Shown here: in pieces, positions 38,409-47,706 of the stretch
How positions within the stretch are numbered: the stretch's first letter is position 1
Layout of the letters: every line of letters starts with the position of its first letter
Source: Bacteroides sp.
GTDB lineage: Bacteria; Bacteroidota; Bacteroidia; Bacteroidales; Muribaculaceae
Length of the DNA stretch: 64,000 nucleotides
Direction: 5' to 3'
Assembly: GCA_023666835.1 (NCBI GenBank)
Contig: JAMPBJ010000001.1
Location: 1,095,741 to 1,159,740 of the forward strand
Notes under the pieces: generated by a model
Database searches by the model: none
What the model saw: only the letters and a program-made list of their open reading frames with translations
What the model was told of the DNA's origin: nothing
Position numbers and translations under genes: made by a program

Positions 38409-38462
38409 CATGGCTTACGGGCATGTTCCGATCCACATCGTCGCACTGCCGCATAAGCCATG
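38409..38462. repeat. Intergenic stem-loop between the GT2 gene and glgB
   Basis: CATGGCTTA (38409-38417) pairs with TAAGCCATG (38454-38462); the stem extends inwards with GGGCA/TGCC after a bulge. No T run on either side, so it is not a plain terminator. The stretch 38354-38581 has no other feature I can support. Confidence 0.5.
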
Positions 38463-38581
38463 GTAAGAGTAGTTGTTTTAAGAAATTATGTACTTCTAAT
38501 AGTAATAAGTATGATAGGTTGCCACAAACCTACGAACTTAATTCCATATTTCCAAACCTTTTCCTCTTTTTATGCGGTCTG

Positions 38582-40702
38582 TCAGCGTTTTTTCGCGTTT
38601 TTTCGCGTTTCGTGACAGAGTCGGAGCACCTGGGCCGAGCGGGCGGGCAGATATAGCTTGAGCCATTCCACTCCGTGGGGGGCATAGAGCTTGTCGTTAA
38701 CTGTCAGATGGCTGACGGAGTGATCCACATTGCCATAGCCTCCGAATTCGGGATCGTCGGTCGACATCACCTCCTCATATTTGCCCGGTGGGGTTAGTAT
38801 GCCATAGTCGGCAAACGATTTCGACGGATTGAAATTGAACACAAACACCAGATCGCCGCGGCTGAAGGCCAGCACCTGGTCGTCGTCCTTCTCCCAGAGC
38901 TTGCGGATGGGCAGCGCCTGGAAGTTGTAGGTATCGGCCAGCAGTTGGATCATGGCATTGTCGAAGTTGTTGAGATACTCATACTTGAGCTCTTTGCGAT
39001 CAACCAGATCCCACTGTCGGCGGGCATATTTGTAGCTCCAGCCATTGCCTTCGCGGGGGAAGTCGATCCACTCGGGATGGCCGAATTCGTTGCCCATGAA
39101 GTTGAGATAGCCGCCATTGATGGTTGAAGCCGTCACGAGGCGTATCATCTTGTGCAGGGCTATGCCACGGGCCACGGTCATGTCATCGTCGCCCTTCATC
39201 ATGTGCCAGTACATCTTCTCGTCGATCAGGCGGAATATCACCGTCTTGTCGCCCACGAGTGCCTGGTCGTGACTCTCTACATACGAGATGGTCTTTTCAT
39301 CGGCGCGGCGGTTGGTCAGCTCCCAGAATATCGAAGTCGGATGCCAGTCCTCGTCTTTTTTCTCCTTGAGCAGCTTGATCCAATAGTCGGGTATGCCCAT
39401 GGCCATGCGGTAGTCGAAGCCGATGCCGCCGTCCTTGACCGGCACGGCCAGACCCGGCATGCCGCTCATCTCCTCGGCTATGGTGATGGCCTGCGGGTTG
39501 ATCTCATGGATCAACTTGTTGGCAAGCGTCAGATATGTGATAGCGTTCAAGTCCTGATTGCCGTTGTAGTAATCTTCATAGCCGCCGAAGTCCTGGCCAA
39601 GTCCGTGGTTGAGATATAGCATCGAAGTGACGCCGTCGAAGCGGAATCCGTCGAAGCGGTATTCTTCGAGCCAAAACTTGCAGTTGCTCAGCAGGAAATG
39701 GATCACCTCGTTTTTGCCGTAGTCGAAGCAAAGCGAGTCCCATGCCGGATGCTCGCGGCGGCCGTCGCCGTAGAAGTACAGATCGGGCGTGCCGTCAAAG
39801 CGACCCAGGCCCTCCACTTCGTTTTTCACTGCGTGGCTGTGGACTATATCCATGATCACGGCTATACCCATCTGATGGGCGCGGTCGATGAGCGACTTCA
39901 GGTCGTCGGGAGTGCCGAAGCGGCTCGAGGCTGCATAGAAACTCGACACGTGATAGCCAAACGAGCCATAGTAGGGATGCTCCTGTATGGCCATGATCTG
40001 TATGGCATTATAGCCGTCGGCGGCGATGCGGGGCAATATCAGGTCGCGGAATTCGGCATAAGTGCCCACACCTTCGCGCTCCTGGGCCATGCCGATGTGG
40101 CATTCGTAGATCAGCAGTGGCTTGGTGTCGGGCTTGAACTTGTCGACCTTCCACTGATAGGCATCCTCCGGATCCCACACCTGGGCCGAGAACATCGTCG
40201 ACTCCGGATCCTGCACCACGCGGGTGGCATAGGCCGGGATGCGCTCTCCTTCTCCACCGGGCCACTGTATCATCAGCTTGTAGTACTGGCCGTGGCGCAA
40301 TGCATTGTGGGGCAACTGCAGCTCCCACACGCCGCCGTCGAGCCGGTGAAGCTCATAGCCGGCCATGCGGTGCCAGCCCGAAAAGTCGCCAATCAGAGTG
40401 ACGGCCGTGGCATTGGGCGCCCATTCGCGAAACACCCATCCGCCGCTTTCGGTGCGGTGCAATCCAAAATAATTGTGAGCATTGGCAAACTCATCCAGAC
40501 TGCGGCGACCGCCATCGGTCAGCTCAGCCTCCTTCTTTATGGCATCGGCATGGCGCCCCTCGATGGCCGGAGCAAACGGCTCAAGCCACGGATCATTCTT
40601 GATAAGAGCAAGATTTGACACAGGTTTGCGACGCGTCGACGTCTTTGACGACTTGCCGGCAGAAGCCGGCTTTTTAGCCGCTGATTTTGTTGACTTGGTC
40701 AT
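38582..40702 (-). CDS. glgB: 1,4-alpha-glucan branching enzyme
   Basis: 706 residues with GH13 branching-enzyme order: CBM48-like N domain (FREWAPNATAVTLIGDFSGW), catalytic barrel with IMDIVHSHAV, nucleophile Asp in FRFDGVTSMLY, acid Glu in ITIAEEMSG and YVESHDQAL, then the all-beta end. The eukaryotic-like spelling suggests the GH13_8 type. It forms alpha-1,6 branches in glycogen. An unusual 27-residue Lys/Ser/Ala start (KSTKSAAKKPASAGKSSKTS) precedes the enzyme. Other glg genes are not in the window. The last codons (KNAKKR) correspond to tandem GTTTTTTCGC units. Confidence 0.95.
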   Translation of the reverse strand: MTKSTKSAAKKPASAGKSSKTSTRRKPVSNLALIKNDPWLEPFAPAIEGRHADAIKKEAELTDGGRRSLDEFANAHNYFGLHRTESGGWVFREWAPNATAVTLIGDFSGWHRMAGYELHRLDGGVWELQLPHNALRHGQYYKLMIQWPGGEGERIPAYATRVVQDPESTMFSAQVWDPEDAYQWKVDKFKPDTKPLLIYECHIGMAQEREGVGTYAEFRDLILPRIAADGYNAIQIMAIQEHPYYGSFGYHVSSFYAASSRFGTPDDLKSLIDRAHQMGIAVIMDIVHSHAVKNEVEGLGRFDGTPDLYFYGDGRREHPAWDSLCFDYGKNEVIHFLLSNCKFWLEEYRFDGFRFDGVTSMLYLNHGLGQDFGGYEDYYNGNQDLNAITYLTLANKLIHEINPQAITIAEEMSGMPGLAVPVKDGGIGFDYRMAMGIPDYWIKLLKEKKDEDWHPTSIFWELTNRRADEKTISYVESHDQALVGDKTVIFRLIDEKMYWHMMKGDDDMTVARGIALHKMIRLVTASTINGGYLNFMGNEFGHPEWIDFPREGNGWSYKYARRQWDLVDRKELKYEYLNNFDNAMIQLLADTYNFQALPIRKLWEKDDDQVLAFSRGDLVFVFNFNPSKSFADYGILTPPGKYEEVMSTDDPEFGGYGNVDHSVSHLTVNDKLYAPHGVEWLKLYLPARSAQVLRLCHETRKNAKKR

Positions 40703-40727
40703 GAGATACGTTGAAATATATACATCA

Positions 40728-40759
40728 CAAACTTACGCAACTAAACTGACTCTTCCAAA
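40728..40759 (-). promoter_or_regulatory. Promoter of glgB
   Basis: Minus strand: -33 TTTG (40756-40759), 20-base spacer, -7 TAAGTTTG (40728-40735), 25 bases before the ATG. Confidence 0.72.
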
Positions 40760-40973
40760 TATCCCACCCATTTTAAAACAAATTTGCGCCCCACAACAAA
40801 TTTTCACCCCCCTAATCCCTAGCCCCCGAAAGTTCCTAAGGTCCTTAAAGACCTTAAGATCCAAATTCTCCCAACCCTCCCAATTCTCCCACAAATCCCA
40901 CAAGAAGCCCCCCCCGCCTGCCTAATTCCTCACTCCTAATTCCTAATTCCAAAATCACTTTTTCCAAAAACCT

Positions 40974-41005
40974 ATTGTAAGAATCGAAAACAATCCGTAA
41001 CTTTG
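40974..41005 (+). promoter_or_regulatory. Promoter of tRNA-Leu
   Basis: -33 ATTG at 40974-40977, 20-base spacer, -7 TAACTTTG at 40998-41005; the tRNA starts 12 bases later. Confidence 0.7.
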
Positions 41006-41016
41006 CCCACACAAAT

Positions 41017-41098
41017 GCCCAGATGGCGGAATCGGTAGACGCGCTGGTCTCAAACACCAGTGGAGCAATCCATCCCGGTTCGATCCCGGGTCTGGGTA
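41017..41098 (+). tRNA. tRNA-Leu (anticodon CAA)
   Basis: 82 bases: acceptor GCCCAGA pairs with TCTGGGT (a first G-T pair), anticodon loop CTCAAAC with CAA, a long variable arm (TGGAGCAATCCAT) typical of leucine tRNA, and the T arm with GGTTCGATCCC. CCA is not encoded. Confidence 0.95.
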
Positions 41099-41103
41099 CT
41101 GCA

Positions 41104-41140
41104 AAAAAAGAGGAGATTTCCCATAAGTCTCCTCTTTTTT
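41104..41140 (+). terminator. Terminator of tRNA-Leu
   Basis: AAAGAGGAGA pairs with TCTCCTCTTT (inner loop TTTCCCATAAG) and continues into a T run. Confidence 0.9.
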
Positions 41141-41170
41141 ATTTCACCTCATCCACCCCTACCCGACCTG

Positions 41171-41193
41171 TAGGGATGCTCCCCGGAGCATCC
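41171..41193 (+). repeat. REP-like hairpin (TAGGGATGCTCC type)
   Basis: GGATGCTCC (41174-41182), CC, GGAGCATCC (41185-41193): a perfect 9-bp stem with a 2-base centre, preceded by TGTAGG as in the 27.6 kb repeats (TGTAGGAGTGTCGGCG). No T run follows. The rest of 41141-41311 shows nothing else. Confidence 0.6.
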
Positions 41194-41311
41194 TCCCCAT
41201 CCCCCATCCACCCCACCCTGTAAATCAACCACGCGCGCCATCAACCACCCGAAGCCTCCACACGGTATCATCCAAAAGCCCGAATTACCATAATCACATT
41301 AATTACAATCA

Positions 41312-42607
41312 ATGAATTATTCTTTAGCTCTTTTTCTTGCTGGTCTTTATATCTTTTCGAATCATCATGCACTCGCCAATTCGGATCATTTCCAAGTAAC
41401 AACTCCATACGACACATGCTTAACGCAAGATATAAAGATCACACCTGAATTCTCCGAACGAATCTCTAATTACGCTTCTGTATCTTGGTTTGAAAATGGA
41501 TACGCAAACGTATCACAGATTCGCGGGAACAAAGTTGGTACAGGATTGATAGACCGCAGCGGCAATTTGGTCATTCCTTGTGAATATTTCACTATAAAAG
41601 TTTGTGACGACGGCTTCATTATAGCATCAAAATTTATTAATAACAACGTCATATGCGGAGTGCTGGACTATGAAGGGAATGTAATAATCCCTTTCATTTA
41701 TAGCGGCATATCATATGATAAAGATGGTGTGTTTTGTGTCTGGGACATGAACAACAAGATGGCCATTCTTAAAGACAATGTCTTGCTGACTCCGTGGGCT
41801 GACTCATTCAGACATGTGTCTACTCAATTTACCGATATGGTGATTGGCGACAAACATTATGTATGCTCTAAGAATTTAATAGAATTCAAAAAACTTTCCC
41901 CATTCGCTTTTGAGGATATAACCGGATGCGATGAGATTCTTGACTATTGTTTGGTTCAACGCAATGGCGCCATGTATTCCTTTGACAAATTTGGAAATCT
42001 TCATGATGAATCAGTGTACAAAAAACTCCTACCGGAAGAAAACGGACAAATCCAATCTACTGATTTTGAGCAATTCCAACTCGGGCTGAAATTTGGAATA
42101 AAAAATTATTTGGGTGAAACTATTGTTGATCCTGTCTACGACTATGCCTGTCCATTTAATTTCGGAGACAGTCTATTTCTCGTTTGCAAACATGATAAAC
42201 AGAATACAAACATAATGATGAAGGGTCTGCTTGACAATACAGGGCACCAGGTTTTGCCCATTCAATACGAATCAATAGAAGAAGGCAACTCTGCAAGCTC
42301 CAATAACATAATTTCCCCTAATTTTACCGGGATAGCATTTATCATTAAAAAAAATGGCAAATACGGCCTTTATTCTCGTTATGGTCTGATCGAACCTAAT
42401 TTCGACTCTATCAATCTTGAAGACGATGGATATGCTATTGTCAAAAAGGACAAGAAGTATGAAATTTATAGAATTGATGGATGTCGCATAACCAAAGAAG
42501 GATATGATTACATCTCTTCATTTCACGAAGGACTTGCAGCAGCTTCGAAAGGAGGACGATATGGTTATATAGATAAATTGGGAAATGACACATTCTCAAT
42601 CCAATAA
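41312..42607 (+). CDS. WG-repeat protein, secreted
   Basis: 431 residues with a signal peptide (about 1-22, ending ALA). At least five WG-type repeats are visible: GLIDRSGNLVIPCEYF, GVLDYEGNVIIPFIYSGI, GLLDNTGHQVLPIQYES, GKYGLYSRYGLIEPNF and GRYGYIDKLGN, each about 40-60 residues apart. WG repeats form beta structures thought to bind other proteins or peptides; the role of this protein is unknown. The gene is AT-rich compared with both neighbours and has no clear promoter. Confidence 0.78.
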   Translation: MNYSLALFLAGLYIFSNHHALANSDHFQVTTPYDTCLTQDIKITPEFSERISNYASVSWFENGYANVSQIRGNKVGTGLIDRSGNLVIPCEYFTIKVCDDGFIIASKFINNNVICGVLDYEGNVIIPFIYSGISYDKDGVFCVWDMNNKMAILKDNVLLTPWADSFRHVSTQFTDMVIGDKHYVCSKNLIEFKKLSPFAFEDITGCDEILDYCLVQRNGAMYSFDKFGNLHDESVYKKLLPEENGQIQSTDFEQFQLGLKFGIKNYLGETIVDPVYDYACPFNFGDSLFLVCKHDKQNTNIMMKGLLDNTGHQVLPIQYESIEEGNSASSNNIISPNFTGIAFIIKKNGKYGLYSRYGLIEPNFDSINLEDDGYAIVKKDKKYEIYRIDGCRITKEGYDYISSFHEGLAAASKGGRYGYIDKLGNDTFSIQ

Positions 42608-42959
42608 ACAAAACCATACCAAATCTTTCCACCGACCACTTAAGTTCATACCACACAAAAAAATCGAAATACCGAAGTTGCCCCACCTAAAAGTTTTTTT
42701 ATCGGCAGCTTGAGACAAGTTGCCGATTCTTATGAAGGCATTATTGATATTTCACAATTTAAGAGCCGCCAACCAATAAACACTTTACCATAGATTTGGT
42801 GGGGTGAGATTTTTGGTGTAACTTAGCTGACGAAAGTTGCGGGCTGTGGGGATATCTGTGGCACCGGGCTTTCAACTGCTGCTTTCAGCGTGGGCGCTAT
42901 ACCTCGCCGAAAGCCGCTTGCTGGTACTGATTATTAACTCAATAGATATATCTGAATAG
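42608..42959 (+). other. Intergenic leader region upstream of the carboxynorspermidine dehydrogenase gene
   Basis: No coding region is supported. A near-perfect hairpin ATCGGCA-CTTG-AGA-CAAG-TGCCGAT lies at 42701-42727. CCCCACC (about 42681) and GGTGGGG (about 42797) are inverted. A -7 match TAGATTTG at 42791-42798, without a -33, would give a 155-base leader. That leader contains a CGGGCTTTC/GAAAGCCG stem (about 42865-42924). I recognise no known riboswitch. Confidence 0.45.
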
Positions 42960-44156
42960 ATGGCAAAAGTTATCATTATCGGGGCCGGAGGTGTCGGCAC
43001 TGTCGTGGCCCACAAGTGTGCACAAAATCCGGAAGTGTTCAACGAAATAGTGCTTGCTTCGCGCACTCGTAGCAAGTGTGAGACTATAGCCCGCAAAATC
43101 GGCGACGGCCGCATCACCACCGACAGCGTCGATGCCGACAGTGTGGACCAGCTCGTGGAGCTGTTCAACCGCCATAAACCCGACATGGTCATAAACGTGG
43201 CTCTCCCCTATCAGGACCTGACCATCATGGAAGCTTGCCTGAAGTGCGGCGTCAACTATCTGGACACGGCCAACTATGAGCCGAAGGATGAAGCCCACTT
43301 CGAATACTCCTGGCAGTGGGCCTACCGCGAACGCTTCGAAAAGGCCGGTCTGACGGCAATTCTGGGCTGTGGTTTCGACCCGGGCGTGTCGGGCGTTTTC
43401 ACCGCCTATGCCGCCAAGCACTACTTCTCGCAGATGGACTATCTGGACATCGTGGACTGCAATGCCGGCGACCATGGCAAAGCATTCGCCACCAATTTCA
43501 ACCCCGAAATCAACATACGCGAAATCACTCAGAACGGCCGCTACTATCAGGACGGCAAATGGGTGACCACCGGTCCGCTCGAAATCCACAAACCGCTGAC
43601 CTACCCCAACATCGGCGTGCGAGAAAGCTACCTACTCTACCATGAGGAGCTCGAAAGCCTGGTGCAGAACTATCCGTCGATCAAGCGCGCACGCTTCTGG
43701 ATGACCTTCGGCCAGGAATATCTGACCCACCTGCGTGTAATCCAAAACATCGGCATGGCCCGCATCGACGAAGTAGACTACAATGGTATGAAGATCGTGC
43801 CCCTGCAGTTCCTCAAAGCCGTGCTGCCCAACCCGCAGGATCTCGGCGAAAACTACCACGGCGAGACCTCGATCGGCTGCCGCATCGAAGGCCGTGACAA
43901 AGAGGGCAAACATCTGACCTACTACATCTACAACAACTGCAGCCACGAAGAAGCCTACCGCGAAACCGGCATGCAGGCCGTCAGCTACACCACCGGCGTG
44001 CCCGCCATGATCGGCGCCATGATGTTCCTGACCGGAAAATGGAACAAGCCGGGGGTGCACAACGTAGAGGAATTCGATCCCGATCCGTTCATGGCCCAGC
44101 TCAAAGTACAGGGTCTGCCCTGGCATGAGCAGTTCGATCTCGACCTTGAAGTATAA
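42960..44156 (+). CDS. Saccharopine-dehydrogenase family protein, carboxynorspermidine dehydrogenase type
   Basis: 398 residues, the length of carboxynorspermidine dehydrogenases. The Rossmann entry is KVIIIGAGGVGTVVAHKCAQN; NVALPYQDLTIMEACLKCGVNYLDTANYEP and GFDPGVSGVFTAYA are typical. The enzyme reductively condenses aspartate semialdehyde with a diamine to form carboxy(nor)spermidine in polyamine synthesis. The decarboxylase partner is not in the window. The gene leads a rightward run through 48936, with 37 bases to the lipoprotein gene. Confidence 0.9.
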   Translation: MAKVIIIGAGGVGTVVAHKCAQNPEVFNEIVLASRTRSKCETIARKIGDGRITTDSVDADSVDQLVELFNRHKPDMVINVALPYQDLTIMEACLKCGVNYLDTANYEPKDEAHFEYSWQWAYRERFEKAGLTAILGCGFDPGVSGVFTAYAAKHYFSQMDYLDIVDCNAGDHGKAFATNFNPEINIREITQNGRYYQDGKWVTTGPLEIHKPLTYPNIGVRESYLLYHEELESLVQNYPSIKRARFWMTFGQEYLTHLRVIQNIGMARIDEVDYNGMKIVPLQFLKAVLPNPQDLGENYHGETSIGCRIEGRDKEGKHLTYYIYNNCSHEEAYRETGMQAVSYTTGVPAMIGAMMFLTGKWNKPGVHNVEEFDPDPFMAQLKVQGLPWHEQFDLDLEV

Positions 44157-44193
44157 GAGTGTGTCTAATAACAGCCAATATATTATTCCAATC

Positions 44194-45774
44194 ATGAAAA
44201 AACTACATCTTCTCACCCTTGCCGCGTGCTCACTGCTGATGCTGGCCATCAGCTCGTGCTCGTCGAAAGACATGCTCGACATGGTTCCCGACGACGTTGA
44301 CTACGTGGCCACGTTCAACATTGAAAAAATGGTGAAAAACGCCGGATTCACCATCACCGAAAACGATATCAAAGGTCCGGACGACCTGAAATCGGAGCTC
44401 AACTCCATGCCTGAGGATCAGCGCGCCATGATCAGCGACATCTACACAAGCATCGATCCGGCCCGCGTGCTCGTGTTCGGCTACATCTCAGCCGACGATC
44501 CAATGACCTTCGGCGTGGCCAAGATCACCGACAAGGACAAACTCGAAGATATACTCTCCGATCAGGACTATGAGGACAACAACGAAGGCGGATTCGACGT
44601 CTACAGCAAATACAAGATGCACTGCGTGATCGACAAAGATTATGCATGGGTCCTGCAGGCTGATGACGCATCGGATGCTGCCACTCTGGTGAAACGCATG
44701 AAATCGCGTGCCGACGACAAGGACATCACATCGGTCGACGGTGTGGTCGACTACCTGGCATCGGACAACGCCATCAACTGCGTGGCCAACCTGACCCCGA
44801 TCGCCGACCTGTCGTCGAAATACGGTTACCGCTTCCTCGACCGTCAGACAGCTGTGGCGCTCTCCACACTTGCACCCTACATCAAGGACAAATGGGCAGC
44901 CGCATCGCTCGACTTCACCGGCAATGCATTCAACTTCACAGCCAGCGTGTTCAACCCTGAAACAGGCGAACGCCTCGAAGTGCCCGGAGCAAAAGAGATC
45001 GACACCAACCTGCTCGCCTACCTGCCCGAAAACACCAAGGCAGCCTATGCAGTGGGCATCGACAACCAGCAGCTCCGCGAAATGCTGACCTCACTGCAGC
45101 CCATGGTGCAGAACGATCCGTTGGCCACCAAGGCGCTCAAACAGCTTGGCAACATCGACGGCACGATCGTGGCCGGCTTCGGATTCGACAATCTCAGCAC
45201 TCTGCTCGACGGTAAAAGCATACCCGACTTCGCGCTCGTGGTTCAATTACGCCCCGGCAAAGCAGCCACAGCTAAAGACGTGATCGTCGAAGCAGCGCAG
45301 AAATTCGGTGCAACAGCTGAAACGAAAGGCAACAGCTCCACCATCAGCGTATATGGCATGCCTAATTTCTATGTCACCACTTCGGGCGACTGCCTCGTGC
45401 TGTCAAACAAAGCGACAGTGGCCAAGAAATTCACCGGATTCAAGGAAGTGATGAAAGGAAAATCGACAGCCTTCGCATTCACCATCCCCAACATCAGCAA
45501 GCTCACCGACGGCAAGTCGAAAATGAGCATCGACGGCTCCATCACTTACGCCAAAGGCGTGATCGATGCCACAGTTGAATTCGGCAATTATAAAGGATCG
45601 CTCATCAACGAGTTCATCATCGTGGGCAACGACATCAACGAAAAGCAGAAAAAAATCTACGAAGCCCAGATGGCCTCCTACGACTACAATAGCTACGACT
45701 TCAATGACTACTCCGACGTCTATGCTGTAGACACTGTCATGGTGGAACCGGATGAAGGCTACGATGACTGGTAA
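44194..45774 (+). CDS. DUF4836-like lipoprotein
   Basis: 526 residues from ATG 44194 (MKKLHLLTLAACSLLMLAISSCSS, lipobox Cys22); the longer frame upstream overlaps the dehydrogenase gene and has no signal. The body starts with DMVPDDVDYVATFNIEKMVKNAGF and has two related halves (for example around ARVLVFGYISADDPMTFGVAKI and IPDFALVVQLRPG), as in DUF4836/DUF3352-type proteins of Bacteroidetes. Function unknown; probably outer- or inner-membrane-anchored in the periplasm. Acidic tail YDYNSYDFNDYSDVYAVDTV. Placed between the dehydrogenase and an ABC transporter. Confidence 0.75.
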   Translation: MKKLHLLTLAACSLLMLAISSCSSKDMLDMVPDDVDYVATFNIEKMVKNAGFTITENDIKGPDDLKSELNSMPEDQRAMISDIYTSIDPARVLVFGYISADDPMTFGVAKITDKDKLEDILSDQDYEDNNEGGFDVYSKYKMHCVIDKDYAWVLQADDASDAATLVKRMKSRADDKDITSVDGVVDYLASDNAINCVANLTPIADLSSKYGYRFLDRQTAVALSTLAPYIKDKWAAASLDFTGNAFNFTASVFNPETGERLEVPGAKEIDTNLLAYLPENTKAAYAVGIDNQQLREMLTSLQPMVQNDPLATKALKQLGNIDGTIVAGFGFDNLSTLLDGKSIPDFALVVQLRPGKAATAKDVIVEAAQKFGATAETKGNSSTISVYGMPNFYVTTSGDCLVLSNKATVAKKFTGFKEVMKGKSTAFAFTIPNISKLTDGKSKMSIDGSITYAKGVIDATVEFGNYKGSLINEFIIVGNDINEKQKKIYEAQMASYDYNSYDFNDYSDVYAVDTVMVEPDEGYDDW

Positions 45775-45798
45775 TCAACAGACCCTATCTGACCAACA

Positions 45799-46458
45799 AT
45801 GATCAATGAGATAACAATCGAACGTACACTTCCGCTCGTGTTTGACGGGATGCAGAATGAGCATCCCGTCAGCGTGTCGGAAGTATGGCTGCGGGAAGTG
45901 ACCTTCCGGCGCCCCGACTACTATATGGTGGAGGCCGAATCGGGCACCGGCAAATCGAGCCTGTGCAGCTTCATCTATGGCTCGCGAGGCGACTACAGCG
46001 GACGCATACTGTTCGACGGCCGCGACGTCAAAGAATTCAGCGTGGCCGACTGGTGCCGTCTGCGCACTGCCGCCCTTGCCTATCTGCCCCAGGAGATGCA
46101 GCTCTTCCCCGAGCTGACGGCCTATGAAAACATCGAGATCAAAAACCGCCTGACCGGATGCAAGACCGAGCGGTGGATTCGTCAGGCACTCGAGCGTCTG
46201 GAGATAGGCAACAAAGTGGACACTCCGGCCGGCCGCCTGTCGGTAGGTCAGCAGCAACGTGTGGCCATCATCCGCTCCCTTTGCCAGCCGTTTGACTTTA
46301 TTCTCATTGACGAACCGGTCAGCCACCTCGATGCGCGCAACAATGCCATCGTGGCCTTGTTGATCGAAGAAGAAGCCTCGCGCTACGGAGCTTCGATCAT
46401 TGCCACTTCGGTGGGCAACAAAATCAACATCCCCGTCAACCACACGCTCAAACTATGA
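45799..46458 (+). CDS. ABC transporter ATP-binding protein
   Basis: 219 residues with all ABC motifs: Walker A AESGTGKSSL, Q-loop YLPQEMQLFP, signature LSVGQQQR, Walker B FILIDEPVSHLD. The protein is short at the N terminus and belongs near the LolD/FtsE/MacB-type group. It overlaps the permease gene by 4 bases (ATGA), so both are one transporter. The cargo is unknown; a lipoprotein gene precedes the pair. Confidence 0.9.
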   Translation: MINEITIERTLPLVFDGMQNEHPVSVSEVWLREVTFRRPDYYMVEAESGTGKSSLCSFIYGSRGDYSGRILFDGRDVKEFSVADWCRLRTAALAYLPQEMQLFPELTAYENIEIKNRLTGCKTERWIRQALERLEIGNKVDTPAGRLSVGQQQRVAIIRSLCQPFDFILIDEPVSHLDARNNAIVALLIEEEASRYGASIIATSVGNKINIPVNHTLKL

Positions 46459-47684
46459 AACGATCGATCGTATGGCGTCTGATGCGCCGCAACATATCCG
46501 TAGGCCAGCTTGTGGGCTATGCCGTTGCCAATCTTGTGGGACTGGCGATAGTGGTCAGCGCTCTGCAACTATACCGCGACGTGACAGCCGTGTGGGAATC
46601 TGACGACTCGTTTATATCGCGCGACTATCTCATCATATCCAAAACCGTGGAGGGCGTGCAGCTCGGGCCGAAGCACAACGAGTTCACAGCTGAAGAGATA
46701 GCTGAAATAGAGCAACAGCCATGGATACGCAAAGTGGGGCAATTCTCAGTGGCCGGCTTCAATGTCAGCGCTTCGCTCGACATGTGGGGCCGCGGCATGT
46801 CGACAGCACTTTTTCTCGAAGCTATCCCCGATGAATTTTTCGACGTGAAGCCATACGGATGGGAATGGAATCCGACACCCGGCCCCAACGGACTGCCCGA
46901 AGTGCCGATCATCATCAGCAAAGACTATCTGACGCTCTACAACTTCGGATTTGCCACCTCGCGCGGCTATCCCCAACTGTCGGAAGCCACCATCGGTCAA
47001 CTTCCGCTCCGGCTCTCGGTGGCAGGCAACGGACGGCAGATGACAATGACCGGGCGCATCGTCGGATTTTCGTCGCGTCTGAACACCTTTGCCGTGCCCC
47101 AGACATTTCTCGACTGGGCCAACGGTCAACTCGCCGAGCCCGGATCCGATACCAACCCATCGAGGCTGATACTCGAAGTGAACACGCCCGGCGATCCGGC
47201 CATCGGCCGCTTTCTGGCCGAAAAAGGCTATGAGAGCGCCGGTGACAAAGCCGACAATGGTCGAGCAGCCTACTTCCTGCAGATCATCACTGCCATCGTG
47301 GTGGCCGTGGGCATTGTCATATCGCTGTTGGCCTTCTTCATACTGCTGCTGAGCATCCACCTGCTCATCCAGAAAAACCGCCGTCAGCTCCACATGCTGA
47401 TGATGCTTGGTTATACTCCCGGAGCCGTGGCCCGCTACTACTACATAATAATCTGTGTGCTCAACACATGCGTGCTTGTGGGCGCCTGGATCTCCATGCT
47501 CATAGCCCGGCACCTGTGGTCGGGACCGCTGTCAGAAATCGGAGTCGAGGGCACCGGCCCGTGGATGTCGATGGGCATTGGATTGCTGATCATGGCCCTT
47601 ATTACCGTGGGCAACATCACCGCCATTCGCCGCAATATAGGCCGCACATTCCCGGGGCCTCACCGCTCGAGTCAAACATTTTAG
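46455..47684 (+). CDS. FtsX-like ABC permease
   Basis: 409 residues with four membrane spans in the FtsX/MacB layout: one near 20-42, a large periplasmic domain (about 45-270), and three near 278-310, 330-352 and 372-392 (AVGIVISLLAFFILLLSIHLL, YYIIICVLNTCVLVGAWISM, GIGLLIMALITVGNI). No full MacB membrane-fusion partner is adjacent. Such permeases act as mechanotransmitters or extract lipoproteins and peptides. Translationally coupled to the upstream ATPase. Confidence 0.85.
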   Translation: MKRSIVWRLMRRNISVGQLVGYAVANLVGLAIVVSALQLYRDVTAVWESDDSFISRDYLIISKTVEGVQLGPKHNEFTAEEIAEIEQQPWIRKVGQFSVAGFNVSASLDMWGRGMSTALFLEAIPDEFFDVKPYGWEWNPTPGPNGLPEVPIIISKDYLTLYNFGFATSRGYPQLSEATIGQLPLRLSVAGNGRQMTMTGRIVGFSSRLNTFAVPQTFLDWANGQLAEPGSDTNPSRLILEVNTPGDPAIGRFLAEKGYESAGDKADNGRAAYFLQIITAIVVAVGIVISLLAFFILLLSIHLLIQKNRRQLHMLMMLGYTPGAVARYYYIIICVLNTCVLVGAWISMLIARHLWSGPLSEIGVEGTGPWMSMGIGLLIMALITVGNITAIRRNIGRTFPGPHRSSQTF

Positions 47685-47706
47685 GATTCTGTTCGTTACG
47701 AATTAT

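Larger units (their letters stand above)
40703..41016. other. Intergenic stretch between glgB and tRNA-Leu
   Basis: No gene is seen. It contains the glgB promoter, a short palindrome around AAGGTCCTTAAAGACCTTAAG-like sequence near 40836-40857, and a pyrimidine-rich tract with repeats of CCCAA(C/T)TCTCC and TCCTAATTCC (40860-40950). These low-complexity units look like spreading intergenic repeats. Confidence 0.6.

Noticed and set aside
38582-38610. GTTTTTTCGC repeat as a regulatory site
   Set aside because: It encodes the last residues of GlgB (KNAKKR) and is better explained as coding sequence.
42701-42727. Hairpin as a terminator
   Set aside because: The T run comes before the hairpin on the + strand and as A on the other strand, so it does not fit an intrinsic terminator.
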